NCBI RefSeq assembly: GCF_900115175.1
Contig: NZ_FOYV01000001.1
Location: 2,170,001-2,234,000, forward strand
Origin: Marinobacter gudaonensis
Lineage (GTDB): Bacteria; Pseudomonadota; Gammaproteobacteria; Pseudomonadales; Oleiphilaceae
Direction of reading: 5' to 3'
DNA: 64,000 nucleotides
Shown here: positions 1 through 8,134 of the stretch, piece by piece
Layout of the letters: the number at the start of each line of letters is the position of its first letter
How positions within the stretch are numbered: position 1 is the first letter of the stretch
Position numbers and translations under genes: made by a program
The notes under the pieces: model-generated
Told to the model about the DNA's origin: nothing
What the model saw: the letters and a program-made list of their open reading frames with translations, nothing else
Databases searched by the model: none

Positions 1-2
1 CC

Positions 3-437
3 GCCCTGGGCTCGGCACTGGCACTGGCCCTGAACGCCGTTATGGTGCGCACCTTACCCCGGCAGCAGAGCACCGTGCACAAGCTGTTCCTGAACTACCT
101 GCTGATCCTGCCGGCCGCCGCTGCCCTCGCCTACTGGGAAGGTGCCGACTGGAACGCCGGCATGCTGGTGAGCGCGGCCGGCTCTGCCCTGCTGATTCTC
201 GGATACAACATTACCGTGCTGCTGGCCTACCGCCAGGTGGACGCCAACCAGGTAACCAGCGCCGAATACACAGGGCTGATCTGGGCCGTGGGGATTGGCT
301 GGATCTGGTTCGGCGAGGTGCCCGACCTCTGGTTCGCCGTGGGCAGTGCCATGATTGTGGTGCCACTGGTTATGCTGGGCCTGCGCTCGCGGCAGCGGAG
401 TCACCGGGTGTTGCAGGTCCAAGCGGTGAATGGTTGA
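3..437 (+). CDS. EamA/DMT-family membrane transporter, C-terminal part
   Basis: This is the 3' end of a drug/metabolite-transporter family gene whose start lies before the window; the frame is open from base 3 with no stop. The visible 144 residues hold four to five hydrophobic helices, including segments around LLILPAAAALAYW and LLILGYNITVLLAYR, followed by a typical EamA ending in which a final helix is capped by a basic tail (LRSRQRSHR). Family members export metabolites, or in some cases import them, across the inner membrane; the substrate cannot be told from this piece. Downstream is an imperfect hairpin that could end the transcript. The family call rests on hydrophobicity pattern and helix content, so it is moderately sure. 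The methionine at base 42 is internal and not the start. Confidence 0.6.
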   Translation, partial: ALGSALALALNAVMVRTLPRQQSTVHKLFLNYLLILPAAAALAYWEGADWNAGMLVSAAGSALLILGYNITVLLAYRQVDANQVTSAEYTGLIWAVGIGWIWFGEVPDLWFAVGSAMIVVPLVMLGLRSRQRSHRVLQVQAVNG

Positions 438-873
438 TGCTCGCGGCCATTAGAGATGCGAAGGAATGACCCGACCCCGTCCGCAAGGTCTGTTGTGGGG
501 TTAGGGTCATTGAATCGACGTAACAGGTGATTCGATAGTGAGTGGGACGCTAGAGGCCGATTGGCGGAGGTTCAGAAGGGTCGCAAAGCGGACATTAAGA
601 CTCGAGTCCCACCTAACCATTCTCCGCTTCAATTTGTTCGAACCCCTCGGTTTTCAGGCTAATACGCAATCGCGCATCAACCTCTTCAAGGCTGTGATTC
701 AGGCCTTGGAGACGGTCTTCACGGAAGGCTATTCGACATCAATAACACAACAAATCGGAATGAAAGATGGAAACCCGAACTAAACTGAATGAGTAACGTG
801 ACCGCAAACTAACCAGTGAAGCCATCGAGCCGTGAAGTGATGAAAAAGGTTGCGTCGTTCTTGGGAGTTCATG
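438..873. other. gene-poor, AT-richer intergenic stretch
   Basis: No convincing gene lies here. An 81-codon frame from a GTG at 538 has no ribosome binding site and no recognisable domain, so it is not called. The stretch is visibly richer in A and T than the EamA gene before it, and the similar stretch at 3767-4117 lies on the other side of the two FAD enzymes. The only structure I see is an imperfect hairpin at 465-511. Confidence 0.5.
465..511. terminator. imperfect hairpin after the EamA gene
   Basis: AATGACCC (465-472) pairs with GGGTCATT (504-511), and CCCC (475-478) pairs with GGGG (497-500), with a small internal loop between the two helices. No T-run follows, so a terminator role is only a guess from its place 28 bases after a stop codon. 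Confidence 0.3.
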
Positions 874-2265
874 ATGAACGAAGAACTTGAAACGGACTAT
901 CTCATCGTGGGTGCCGGGGCTGCGGGCATGGCTTTTGCGGACTCGCTGCTCACTCATTCCAACGCATCTGTCACCATCGTTGATCGACGCCACGCGCCTG
1001 GTGGGCACTGGATTGATGCTTATCCCTACGTCCGCCTGCACCAGCCTTCTTCCCTTTATGGGGTCAGTTCGGTACCGCTTGGTCAAAATGCCATCGATGG
1101 CACTGGCACGAATGCCGGCTTCTACGAGCTCGCCGGTGTCGACGAAATCCGGGCCTACTACAGCCACGTGATGCAACGCCACTTCCTCCCTGGTGGCCGT
1201 GTTCGTTATTTTCCGAACTGTGACTATCTGGGTGATGGCCACTTTATCTCCCGGCTGGGGCAAAAATCCTGGACGGCGAATGTCCGGCGTAAGGTGGTCG
1301 ACACCACCTATACCGAAGGCGCCGTTCCCGGTGCCAGTGCGCCGCCGTTTGAAGTGGCCGACGGCGTTCACTGTGTCCCTGCAGGTGGAATTGCCAGTAT
1401 CACGGACCGCCCGGAACGCTTCGTTATCATCGGTGCGGGCAAGACCGCTCTGGATGCCTGTGTCTGGCTGCTGGAACAGGGCGTTTCCGCTTCTGCAATT
1501 CAGTGGATCAGACCGCGCGAGTCATGGTGGTTGAACCGCCGTTTTCACCAGCCCAATGATCTGCTTCCGGATTTTTATCAGGGTATGGCTGTGCAGCTCG
1601 AAGCCATGGCACAGGCGACCTCGATTGAGGATCTGGTATCGAGGCTGGAAATTGAAAAATTCTTTCTTCGCATTGACCCCGACATTGTTCCAACCATGTT
1701 CCGGGGTGCGGTGATCAGCGAAGCAGAACTGGAGCTTCTGCGCCAGATCAAGGACGTTATCCGCCTTGGGCATGTGCGGCGAATAGAACGGGACCAGATC
1801 ATCCTTGAAGAGGGCAGCGTGCCCACAAGCGAGGGGACCATGCATGTCCACTGCGCCTCGAAAGGGCTTTCGCGCCCGCCTCTTCGTCCGATTTTTGAGC
1901 CTGGCCTGGTAACCGTTCAGCCATTCCTGTGGGGGTTCGCGTGCTACCAGTTCGCCATGCTGGGCGTTGTCGAGGCAACCCTGGACAGTGATGACAAGAA
2001 AAATCGCCTGTGCCCACCGATCGCATACTGGGACGTGAATACAGATTATCTGTCGGCGTTCCTGAGTGGACTTGCAAACGAACATGCCCGGGCGGCCTAC
2101 CCGGATCTGGCACACTGGGCCAAGAATACAAGGCTGAACCCCCTCTGCGGAATCAAACTCTACCGCGATCTGCCGATCGTCGCCGATGCCCACGAACGCA
2201 TCAAGCGCTCTGGGATGGCGGCGGTGGGCAACCTAGTGAAACTCATCCGGACCAAAGCCGCCTGA
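874..2265 (+). CDS. FAD/NAD(P)-dependent oxidoreductase (flavoprotein monooxygenase-like)
   Basis: A flavoprotein of about 463 residues. An FAD-binding Rossmann motif lies at the N-terminus (YLIVGAGAAGMAFADSL), followed by a GGHW segment like the GG-W motif of flavin monooxygenases. A second nucleotide-binding motif (FVIIGAGKTALDA) sits near residue 190, as expected for NAD(P)H. The start is set at the ATG at 874: GGGAG at 863-867 is 6 bases from it, but only 3 from the ATG at 871 and inside the longer TTG frame. The Baeyer-Villiger fingerprint found in the other two monooxygenases of this window is absent, so this is a different subfamily. Substrate unknown. It precedes a second FAD enzyme by 115 bp on the same strand, and the pair may be co-expressed. 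Its codons are less GC-biased than those of most neighbours. Confidence 0.7.
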   Translation: MNEELETDYLIVGAGAAGMAFADSLLTHSNASVTIVDRRHAPGGHWIDAYPYVRLHQPSSLYGVSSVPLGQNAIDGTGTNAGFYELAGVDEIRAYYSHVMQRHFLPGGRVRYFPNCDYLGDGHFISRLGQKSWTANVRRKVVDTTYTEGAVPGASAPPFEVADGVHCVPAGGIASITDRPERFVIIGAGKTALDACVWLLEQGVSASAIQWIRPRESWWLNRRFHQPNDLLPDFYQGMAVQLEAMAQATSIEDLVSRLEIEKFFLRIDPDIVPTMFRGAVISEAELELLRQIKDVIRLGHVRRIERDQIILEEGSVPTSEGTMHVHCASKGLSRPPLRPIFEPGLVTVQPFLWGFACYQFAMLGVVEATLDSDDKKNRLCPPIAYWDVNTDYLSAFLSGLANEHARAAYPDLAHWAKNTRLNPLCGIKLYRDLPIVADAHERIKRSGMAAVGNLVKLIRTKAA

Positions 2266-2380
2266 CCAAAAATGACTAATCCTTCTGCTGTAGTCCCGAA
2301 ACGGTCTAATAATGCACTGGTATTCCGGCTGGAAGGGCGCAGGATAAAGAGTCAAGCCCCATTGGGGCAGGGAGATGGCT

Positions 2381-3766
2381 ATGACCAGTTTACAGCAAGG
2401 AACGGTTGATACCTTCAAAGAGCAGTTTGCTGGCTCTGTCTTTGAGCCGACCGACGCCGGTTACAACGAGGCTCGTCAAATCTGGAACGCCATGATTGAC
2501 CGAAAGCCGGCGCTGATTGCCAAGTGCAGCTCGGTGGAAGATGTGGTGTCTGCGGTCAACTTCGGACGTGATCAGTCACTGCTGATCTCGGTCAAGGGAG
2601 GCGGGCACAACATTGCGGGCAATGCCGTTTGCGACGATGGCCTGATGATTGATCTGTCGCAAATGAAGGACATCGAGATTGATGTTGAAAAACGTCGTGC
2701 GTTTGTCGGACCTGGCTGTACACTCGCCGATTTTGATGCGGCGGCCCAGATGCATGGCCTGGCGACACCGCTGGGCATCAATTCCACAACCGGTGTCGCA
2801 GGGCTGACCCTTGGGGGCGGGTTTGGCTGGCTCAGTCGCAAATACGGCATGACCGTCGATAATCTGATGTCCGTTGACATGGTGACAGCCGATGGCCGCC
2901 AGACACGCGCCAGTGCCAACGAGAATTCCGATCTTTTCTGGGGCACCCGCGGTGGTGGGGGTAACTTCGGTATTGTTACCCGGTTCGAGTTTGAGCTGCA
3001 CCCCGTAGGGCCGGAATTGTTGAGTGGGCTCATGGTATTTCCGTTTATTCAGGCCAAGGCGGTGGTGACGCAGTTTGCGCGCTTTACTGAAACCATGCCC
3101 GATGAGCTCAATGTGTGGCTGGTTATTCGTCATGCGCCGCCCTTGCCTTTTCTGCCCGAGTCGGTCCACGGCCAGCCGATTGTCGCCCTGGCGATCTGCT
3201 ATGTCGGAGATCCGGAGGCTGGCGAAAAGCTGATTGCGCCCCTGCGCTCATTCGGCGACCCGCATGGCGAGCATGTAGGTGTTCAGCCTTTCGTCAATTG
3301 GCAGCAGGCCTTTGATCCACTGTTGACCGAGGGTGCACGCAATTACTGGAAGTCCCACAACTTTGTAAAGCTGACCGACGATGTAGTAACGGTTGCGCTG
3401 GAGTACGGGGACGAGCTGCCATCGCCCCATTGCGAGATATTTATCGCTTCCATTGGTGGCCAGACCGGCCGGGTGGCGCCTGATGCCATGGCCTATTCCA
3501 GCCGCGACGCAAATTATGTAATGAATGTGCACGCACGCTGGGAAACACCCGCGGAAGACGAACGTTGCCGCCAGTGGGCCCGCGCATTCTTTGATGCCGC
3601 CAAACCCCATGCCAGCAGAGGCGCCTATATCAACTTCCTTTCAGAGGACGATACCGACCGGGTTGAGTTCGCCTACGGGGAGTCTTACGAGCGGTTGGTA
3701 GAGGTGAAGGGGAAGTATGATCCGGAAAACCTGTTCCGGATTAATCAGAATATCAGTCCCCACTGA
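2381..3766 (+). CDS. FAD-linked oxidase of the BBE (berberine-bridge-enzyme-like) family
   Basis: A 461-residue oxidase with a PCMH-type FAD-binding domain in the N-terminal half; the VKGGGHNIAG segment is the typical flavin-contact loop and LTLGGGFGWLSRKYG is the second conserved patch. It ends in a BBE segment (YDPENLFRINQNI). Relatives oxidise sugars, alkaloids or other alcohols using covalently bound FAD and oxygen; the substrate here is unknown. The start is placed at the ATG at 2381 because GGAG at 2371-2374 is 6 bases away, whereas an ATG at 2375 would touch that site. No signal peptide is seen, so it should be cytoplasmic. It follows the flavoprotein at 874-2265 and is followed by 350 bp without a gene. 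Confidence 0.8.
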   Translation: MTSLQQGTVDTFKEQFAGSVFEPTDAGYNEARQIWNAMIDRKPALIAKCSSVEDVVSAVNFGRDQSLLISVKGGGHNIAGNAVCDDGLMIDLSQMKDIEIDVEKRRAFVGPGCTLADFDAAAQMHGLATPLGINSTTGVAGLTLGGGFGWLSRKYGMTVDNLMSVDMVTADGRQTRASANENSDLFWGTRGGGGNFGIVTRFEFELHPVGPELLSGLMVFPFIQAKAVVTQFARFTETMPDELNVWLVIRHAPPLPFLPESVHGQPIVALAICYVGDPEAGEKLIAPLRSFGDPHGEHVGVQPFVNWQQAFDPLLTEGARNYWKSHNFVKLTDDVVTVALEYGDELPSPHCEIFIASIGGQTGRVAPDAMAYSSRDANYVMNVHARWETPAEDERCRQWARAFFDAAKPHASRGAYINFLSEDDTDRVEFAYGESYERLVEVKGKYDPENLFRINQNISPH

Positions 3767-4117
3767 GGACTTTCCCCGGCTTGGAATTCCCAGAAGGCCC
3801 GGAAAAGTGAGGTCACGGTTGTTTTTGGGCACGACCTGCCAGCAGCTCTTTTCCGGTAATCCTTTGGCTAGCCGCTAACGCCATTGGCTACTGGTAGCGC
3901 AATGCTGAATGGGGCCGGTTTTTCGGAGGTAGTTACCCACTAGCGGTTTTACAACGGCTTACCAATGGTCGCTTTTGCTTAAAAGCAAACATCACTTCCA
4001 GATCCTTATATTCTCGCTCCTACCAAAATCTGACAAATACCTGAGCCAATCGACAGTCTCTGACTGCGGTGCCGCCGGTTGTGATTTGCCGGCGACACCC
4101 GATCCAGAGCCCAGAGC
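3767..4117. other. gene-free intergenic stretch
   Basis: No gene is supported here. The stretch is AT-richer than the surrounding genes. The only structure noted is a small palindrome, TTTGCTT-AA-AAGCAAA, at 3974-3989. No direct repeat that could mark an insertion boundary was seen by eye. Confidence 0.5.
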
Positions 4118-4567
4118 TCAACGCCGATTCGATTCGATCAGCACGTGAGTGTCGTGAATAATGCGGCCAATGCGGGCCTCGGGCGGTAGGTGGTCGCCAT
4201 AGCCCAGGCGGATTCGGTAATGGCCGCCCGGGTGCTTGTAGCCGTAACGGTGCCGGTCGTAACGATCGTGCCGGTCCCGATGCCCGTGCCACTCGCGCCT
4301 GTCGTCCCGTTTGTGGTAGCCGCCATGATGCTTGCGGTGCCCGTGCTTCCATTTGTGGTGGCGGTCATGGCCTCGCCGGTGGTCGTAACGGTCGCGGGAA
4401 TCGCCGCGGTAATGGGCCGGCAGCAGGTGTTTCTGGTGGCCCGGCGGCACGGCCAACCCGCGCTCGAGGGGGGGTTGCCAGCCAACGCTGCGCCGGTCGT
4501 CGGCCATGGTGGGGGCAGACAGCGTCAGCAACGCGGTGACCAGGCTTCCAATCAGTAATCGCTTCAT
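4118..4567 (-). CDS. secreted histidine-rich, strongly basic protein
   Basis: A 149-residue protein with a clear signal peptide (MKRLLIGSLVTALLTLSAPTM then A-D-D), so it should be exported to the periplasm or beyond. The middle, about residues 50-120, is extremely rich in His, Arg, Asp, Tyr and Gly, with many H-x-H and R-H-D-R style pairs, which suggests metal or polyanion binding. The last 30 residues (YRIRLGYGDHLPPEARIGRI) look folded and vaguely recall small periplasmic proteins of the RcnB type, but I do not see enough to name a family. GGAGG 7 bases before the ATG supports the start and strand. An opposite-strand frame across the same bases is a shadow of the repetitive codons. Function unknown. 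Confidence 0.65.
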   Translation of the reverse strand: MKRLLIGSLVTALLTLSAPTMADDRRSVGWQPPLERGLAVPPGHQKHLLPAHYRGDSRDRYDHRRGHDRHHKWKHGHRKHHGGYHKRDDRREWHGHRDRHDRYDRHRYGYKHPGGHYRIRLGYGDHLPPEARIGRIIHDTHVLIESNRR

Positions 4568-4715
4568 GATTATCCTCCGGTTTCTCCAGGGACAGAGTCC
4601 GCACCCGGTCCAATGCCGGGTGCCTCTGAGGCCAGATTATCGAACCGGCGGCGGTTGTCAGCGCCCGGGGGGCGGCTTTGCAGGATTTTTACGTGAGACG
4701 GGGCCAGCTTGACGT

Positions 4716-5291
4716 TCAGCTGTCGCCGGAGTCGGCAGATCGCAGGTGCGCTTCCAGGGCAAAGGTGTGGGGGCAGTCGGCACCGAGGGCTCTAAGGGAG
4801 TCGGCAAGGCGCAGCAGGTACTCGGCGTTGGGGCCGCTCGGCCCCGAGGCCGCGGCAATCTGGCGGGCAATGTCGGCTTCCGGCGCGTGGCCCAGGAAGG
4901 CTTCGTTGTCTTCGGTGGCAATGTACACCAGGCCCTCGGCGTGGCTGCCATCGTCGAAGGTGAGCGTGGTGCTCAGGCGCAGGTAACCGTTTTTCTCTCG
5001 CACATCCAGGTGCTCAAACACATTGGGCGACACCCGGAAGGCCATGCCCTTGCATACCGCGCCCGGTTTTTCGATCAGGGTGACCACCCGCCCTGGCTGC
5101 TCCGGCGTGCCCCGATGATCGTGGGAACCCTGCCAGAAGCGCCGCTCCCAGCCACGAATGGACGCCGGGCGCTGTTCCAGGAACGGAAAATCCACCTTGT
5201 AGATCAGCGAGCCGTAGCCGAACAGCCACACCGACTCCACGCCGGCGAAATTGTAGCGGTTGCGGTTGTGTTCAATGGTGTTTGCGGACAT
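4716..5291 (-). CDS. ChaC-like gamma-glutamylcyclotransferase family protein
   Basis: A 191-residue protein of the gamma-glutamylcyclotransferase fold. Enzymes of the ChaC branch cleave glutathione to 5-oxoproline and Cys-Gly. GYGSL at residues 25-29 forms the substrate loop, and DVREKNGY around residues 96-103 contains the Glu (E99) in the position of the catalytic acid of this branch. The frame runs 20 codons further upstream, but that part overlaps the marC 3' end and lacks family similarity; the ATG at 5291, preceded by AGAGAG, is the better start. The gap to the upstream marC stop is then 34 bp, so the two could share a message. The biochemical substrate is inferred from family only. Confidence 0.75.
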   Translation of the reverse strand: MSANTIEHNRNRYNFAGVESVWLFGYGSLIYKVDFPFLEQRPASIRGWERRFWQGSHDHRGTPEQPGRVVTLIEKPGAVCKGMAFRVSPNVFEHLDVREKNGYLRLSTTLTFDDGSHAEGLVYIATEDNEAFLGHAPEADIARQIAAASGPSGPNAEYLLRLADSLRALGADCPHTFALEAHLRSADSGDS

Positions 5292-5325
5292 TACACTCTC
5301 TGCGCGGAACCCGGACCCGCCTACT

Positions 5326-5949
5326 TTAGGTGGAGGCAATAAAGCCGGCAATGCCGGTCAACACGATTTCCGCCGCCATGGCGGACAGGATCAGGCCACT
5401 GATCTTGGAGAGGATATTCAGTCCGGTCTTGCCCAGCGCCCGCTCCAGGTATCCGGACAGGTGTAGAAGCACTGCCAGAATCAAAAGGCCGGAGACCAGG
5501 CCCAGCAGGCCACCGGTTACCTCGGCAAAGGACTTGAGCTCGGCGCCGTAGACCAGGATCGCACCGATGGTGGCCGGGCCAATCATCACCGGAATGGCCA
5601 GGGGCACCACCGCGATGTCGTCACGATCCTCCTCGGGCAGGCCGGTGGCGTGGTTGCGGGTTCCGCTGGTGACCAGGCTGATGGCGGTGAGGAACAACAG
5701 GCTGCCGGCACCGATCCGGAAGGAGTTCAGGGTAATGCCGATGGCACTGAACAGCAGCGGCCCGGCAAAGAACAGCACCAGGCCAAGCACGAAGGCGGAC
5801 ACGCAGGCCCGCCGGATGATCGACGACTTCTCCGGCGCCGGCAGGCCCCGGGTCAGCGCCAGGAACATGGTGACCACGAAGAACGGGGCCAACAGAAACA
5901 GGAAGCGGATGGTGCTGCTGAGGTAGGTGGAGAAAAACGTGTCAATCAT
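5326..5949 (-). CDS. MarC-family integral membrane protein
   Basis: A 207-residue membrane protein with about six hydrophobic helices in the MarC (NAAT) arrangement. The GPATIGAILVYG segment in the fourth helix region and the helix ending near GIAGFI are typical. MarC was once linked to multiple antibiotic resistance, but the family has no settled function; some archaeal members move neutral amino acids. It lies just upstream of the ChaC-like gene on the same strand. It is about as long as usual and shows no sign of damage. Confidence 0.8.
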   Translation of the reverse strand: MIDTFFSTYLSSTIRFLFLLAPFFVVTMFLALTRGLPAPEKSSIIRRACVSAFVLGLVLFFAGPLLFSAIGITLNSFRIGAGSLLFLTAISLVTSGTRNHATGLPEEDRDDIAVVPLAIPVMIGPATIGAILVYGAELKSFAEVTGGLLGLVSGLLILAVLLHLSGYLERALGKTGLNILSKISGLILSAMAAEIVLTGIAGFIAST

Positions 5950-6069
5950 TCCGGGTGGTCCAGGGTTTCACAAAAGCCCGCAAGCATAGCCTGCCGCCGA
6001 CCGGTTTGCCGTAAGGAAGACAACCTATGAACAGCTCGCGCAGGCACTGCCCTCGCGATGCAGTTGCCG

Positions 6070-7071
6070 TTACGCCGCCGGCGTAACGTAACTGAAGCGC
6101 CGACGATACTGCTCCATGGTACAGCCTACAGTGCGCTTGAACAGCCGCCGGAAGGAACTGGCATCCTCATACCCCACGCCCCAGATGATCCGGGCGGTCT
6201 GCTCCCGGCTCGATTCCAGCCGGTGCTTGGCCGCCTCGATCCGCAGGTGCTGGAGGTAGCCGATGGGTGTCTCACCGGTGGCCTCCTTGAACCGCCGCTT
6301 GAAGGTTCGGGTGCCCAGGCCGGCCACGGCGGCGACGTCGTCGATGCTGACCGGTTCCGCGAAGTGCTGCTCAAGCCAGGCCTGGGCCCGGCGAATGGCG
6401 TCATCACTGTGGGCCTTCTGGCTGTAGAAGGCCATGTAGGGTGTCTGCTCCACTCGACGACCGTCCAGCACCAGCATCTTGCTGCAGGCTAGCGCCACCG
6501 ACGGCGAGGCAAACCGCTCGACCAGATAGAGGCAAAGATCGACAAACGCCGTTGCACCGCCCGCGCAGATGATCTGGCCGCTGTCCACCAGCAGCTGGTC
6601 CGCCTCCAGGCGGATATGCGGGTAGCGGGCCCGAAACAGGTGCGCCGCCCGCCAGTGCGTGGTGGCCACCCGATCGTCGAGCAGGCCCGCCTCGGCGAGC
6701 ACAAAACTGCCGGTGCAGACACTGGCCAGTACCACGCCCCGGTCAAAAGCCTGGTGCAGCCAGCCATGAAGCGGAATCGCCGGTGCCAGCGTGCGGTCCA
6801 GCGCAGCCAGGCTGACGGCCGCCTCCACCGAGGACCCCACCACTATCAGGTCCGGCTGGAAGTCGGAGCGCCGGGCGGTGGGCGTCACTACGGCGCCGCT
6901 GTAGCCCCGCACCGGTTGATCATCCACGGTCACTACCTGGGCGTTGAACGGCGCCGCATCCCGGGACCCGGGCACCTGCGCGCAGAAGTTGGCCACGGTG
7001 AAGAAATCCATCACACCGTGCACCCCCGAGGCGTGACAGTTGGGCAAGGCAACAATGGCGACGTTCATCAT
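6070..7071 (-). CDS. GlxA-family (DJ-1/PfpI-AraC) transcriptional regulator
   Basis: A 333-residue regulator with two parts. Residues 1-190 form a DJ-1/PfpI-like sensor domain, with a Cys in the nucleophile-elbow position (ASVCTGSFVLAEAG, C119). Residues about 225-325 form an AraC double helix-turn-helix (SIDDVAAVAGLGTRTFKRRF and a second helix pair ending in YRRRF). Such proteins usually activate genes for amine, quaternary ammonium or amino-acid metabolism in response to a small ligand. It is divergent from the alpha/beta hydrolase at 7181, and the 109-bp gap holds an inverted repeat, so control of that hydrolase and of itself is the simplest reading. Two adjacent ATGs (7071 and 7068) are possible starts. 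Confidence 0.85.
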   Translation of the reverse strand: MMNVAIVALPNCHASGVHGVMDFFTVANFCAQVPGSRDAAPFNAQVVTVDDQPVRGYSGAVVTPTARRSDFQPDLIVVGSSVEAAVSLAALDRTLAPAIPLHGWLHQAFDRGVVLASVCTGSFVLAEAGLLDDRVATTHWRAAHLFRARYPHIRLEADQLLVDSGQIICAGGATAFVDLCLYLVERFASPSVALACSKMLVLDGRRVEQTPYMAFYSQKAHSDDAIRRAQAWLEQHFAEPVSIDDVAAVAGLGTRTFKRRFKEATGETPIGYLQHLRIEAAKHRLESSREQTARIIWGVGYEDASSFRRLFKRTVGCTMEQYRRRFSYVTPAA

Positions 7072-7097
7072 GGCAATGGCCCTTTTCGCACTTTATA

Positions 7098-7111
7098 TGT
7101 CAAATATGACA
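7098..7111. promoter_or_regulatory. inverted repeat between the GlxA-type regulator and the hydrolase
   Basis: TGTCA-AATA-TGACA is a perfect 5-bp inverted repeat with a 4-bp spacer. It lies 27 bp from the regulator start and about 70 bp from the hydrolase start. It is a candidate binding site for the neighbouring regulator; this is inferred from position only. Confidence 0.35.
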
Positions 7112-7180
7112 CTCCTTGCGACCGGAGACAAGGCCTAACCTGAAGCTGTCACTCACCACACCAGATCAAGGAGGTGTGCC

Positions 7181-8134
7181 ATGACTTCGAAACTGAACGT
7201 GCAATCCCCGGTTATTGCTCCCGCCGCACAGGTGAAAGTGCGCCGCCATCGGGTGTTATCCACCACACAGCTGGCACTGCGACTGTATGGCCGGCTGTCG
7301 CCGGTGAAAGCGGGCCGGCTGGTGCACCGGATGGCGTTCCGGCCGTCCCGGCTGCCCGCACCGGGCCGCTATGAACACCTGTTCGACACCGCCGACAGCT
7401 ATACCCAGTTGCAGCACGGTACCCGCACCATCCCGGTGTACGCCTGGGGCCAGGGGCCGACCATTCTCGGCGTGCACGGCTGGTCCGGCGCTGGCATACA
7501 GTTCGGTGCCTGGGTAGAGCCGCTGCTGGCGGCGGGGTACCGGGTTGTACTCTATGATGCCCCCGCCCACGGCCGTGCCCAGGGCGAGAGCACCGATCTG
7601 TTCGAGATGGCGGATGTTCTGCGCAGCGTGGCCGCCAGCGTTGGGGGCGTGCACGGCGTGATGGCCCATTCCATGGGTGCACTGGCGGCTGCGAGAGCCA
7701 TTCAGGACGGGCTGGATGCCGAGTATCTGGCACTGCTGGCGCCGCCGTCCGGGCTGCGCGGGGTCATGCACAGCCTCGGGCGGCAGCTGGCCCTGAGCCC
7801 GGAAGTGCTTGCTGTTCACCTGCAACTGATGGAGGAGCGGTTCGGGGCGAGCGTTTGGCAGCAGTTCGACCTGCAGGCCCTGGCCGGAACCCTGACCCAG
7901 CGAGGCTTGATTGTTATCGACCACGACGACGCGTCGATCGCACCGGAGGACAGCGAGCGGGTAGCAGCGCAGTGGCAGAACGCCGGACTGCTTCGCACCA
8001 GCGGCCTGGGCCATAACCGCATACTCTGGAGCCCGCTGGTGATCGACCGGGTGTTAACCGACCTGGGCGAGCCTTCAGAGCGCCAGAGCCGTCAGGAGGA
8101 CAGCTCTTCGAGAAAGGTATCGCCCTCGGTGTAG
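7181..8134 (+). CDS. alpha/beta hydrolase
   Basis: A 317-residue soluble alpha/beta hydrolase. The oxyanion strand reads LGVHGWSGAG (residues 96-105), the nucleophile elbow is AHSMGA with Ser164, and a late GLGHNRIL supplies the probable catalytic His. An acidic residue in the DHDDASIAPEDSE segment could complete the triad. No signal peptide. AAGGAGGTG precedes the ATG at 7181. It is divergent from the GlxA-type regulator and probably under its control. The 3' end overlaps the transglutaminase gene on the opposite strand by about 43 bp. The substrate (ester, amide or epoxide) cannot be predicted from sequence. Confidence 0.8.
   Translation: MTSKLNVQSPVIAPAAQVKVRRHRVLSTTQLALRLYGRLSPVKAGRLVHRMAFRPSRLPAPGRYEHLFDTADSYTQLQHGTRTIPVYAWGQGPTILGVHGWSGAGIQFGAWVEPLLAAGYRVVLYDAPAHGRAQGESTDLFEMADVLRSVAASVGGVHGVMAHSMGALAAARAIQDGLDAEYLALLAPPSGLRGVMHSLGRQLALSPEVLAVHLQLMEERFGASVWQQFDLQALAGTLTQRGLIVIDHDDASIAPEDSERVAAQWQNAGLLRTSGLGHNRILWSPLVIDRVLTDLGEPSERQSRQEDSSSRKVSPSV

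Noticed and set aside
538..783. 81-codon frame from a GTG in the 438-873 gap
   Set aside because: No ribosome binding site, no recognised family, and an overlapping minus-strand frame of equal quality.
4190..4558. Hydrophobic 122-codon plus-strand frame opposite the His-rich protein
   Set aside because: The valine- and alanine-rich translation is the complement of His/Arg/Asp codon repeats. The minus frame has a signal peptide and a good ribosome binding site; this one has neither.
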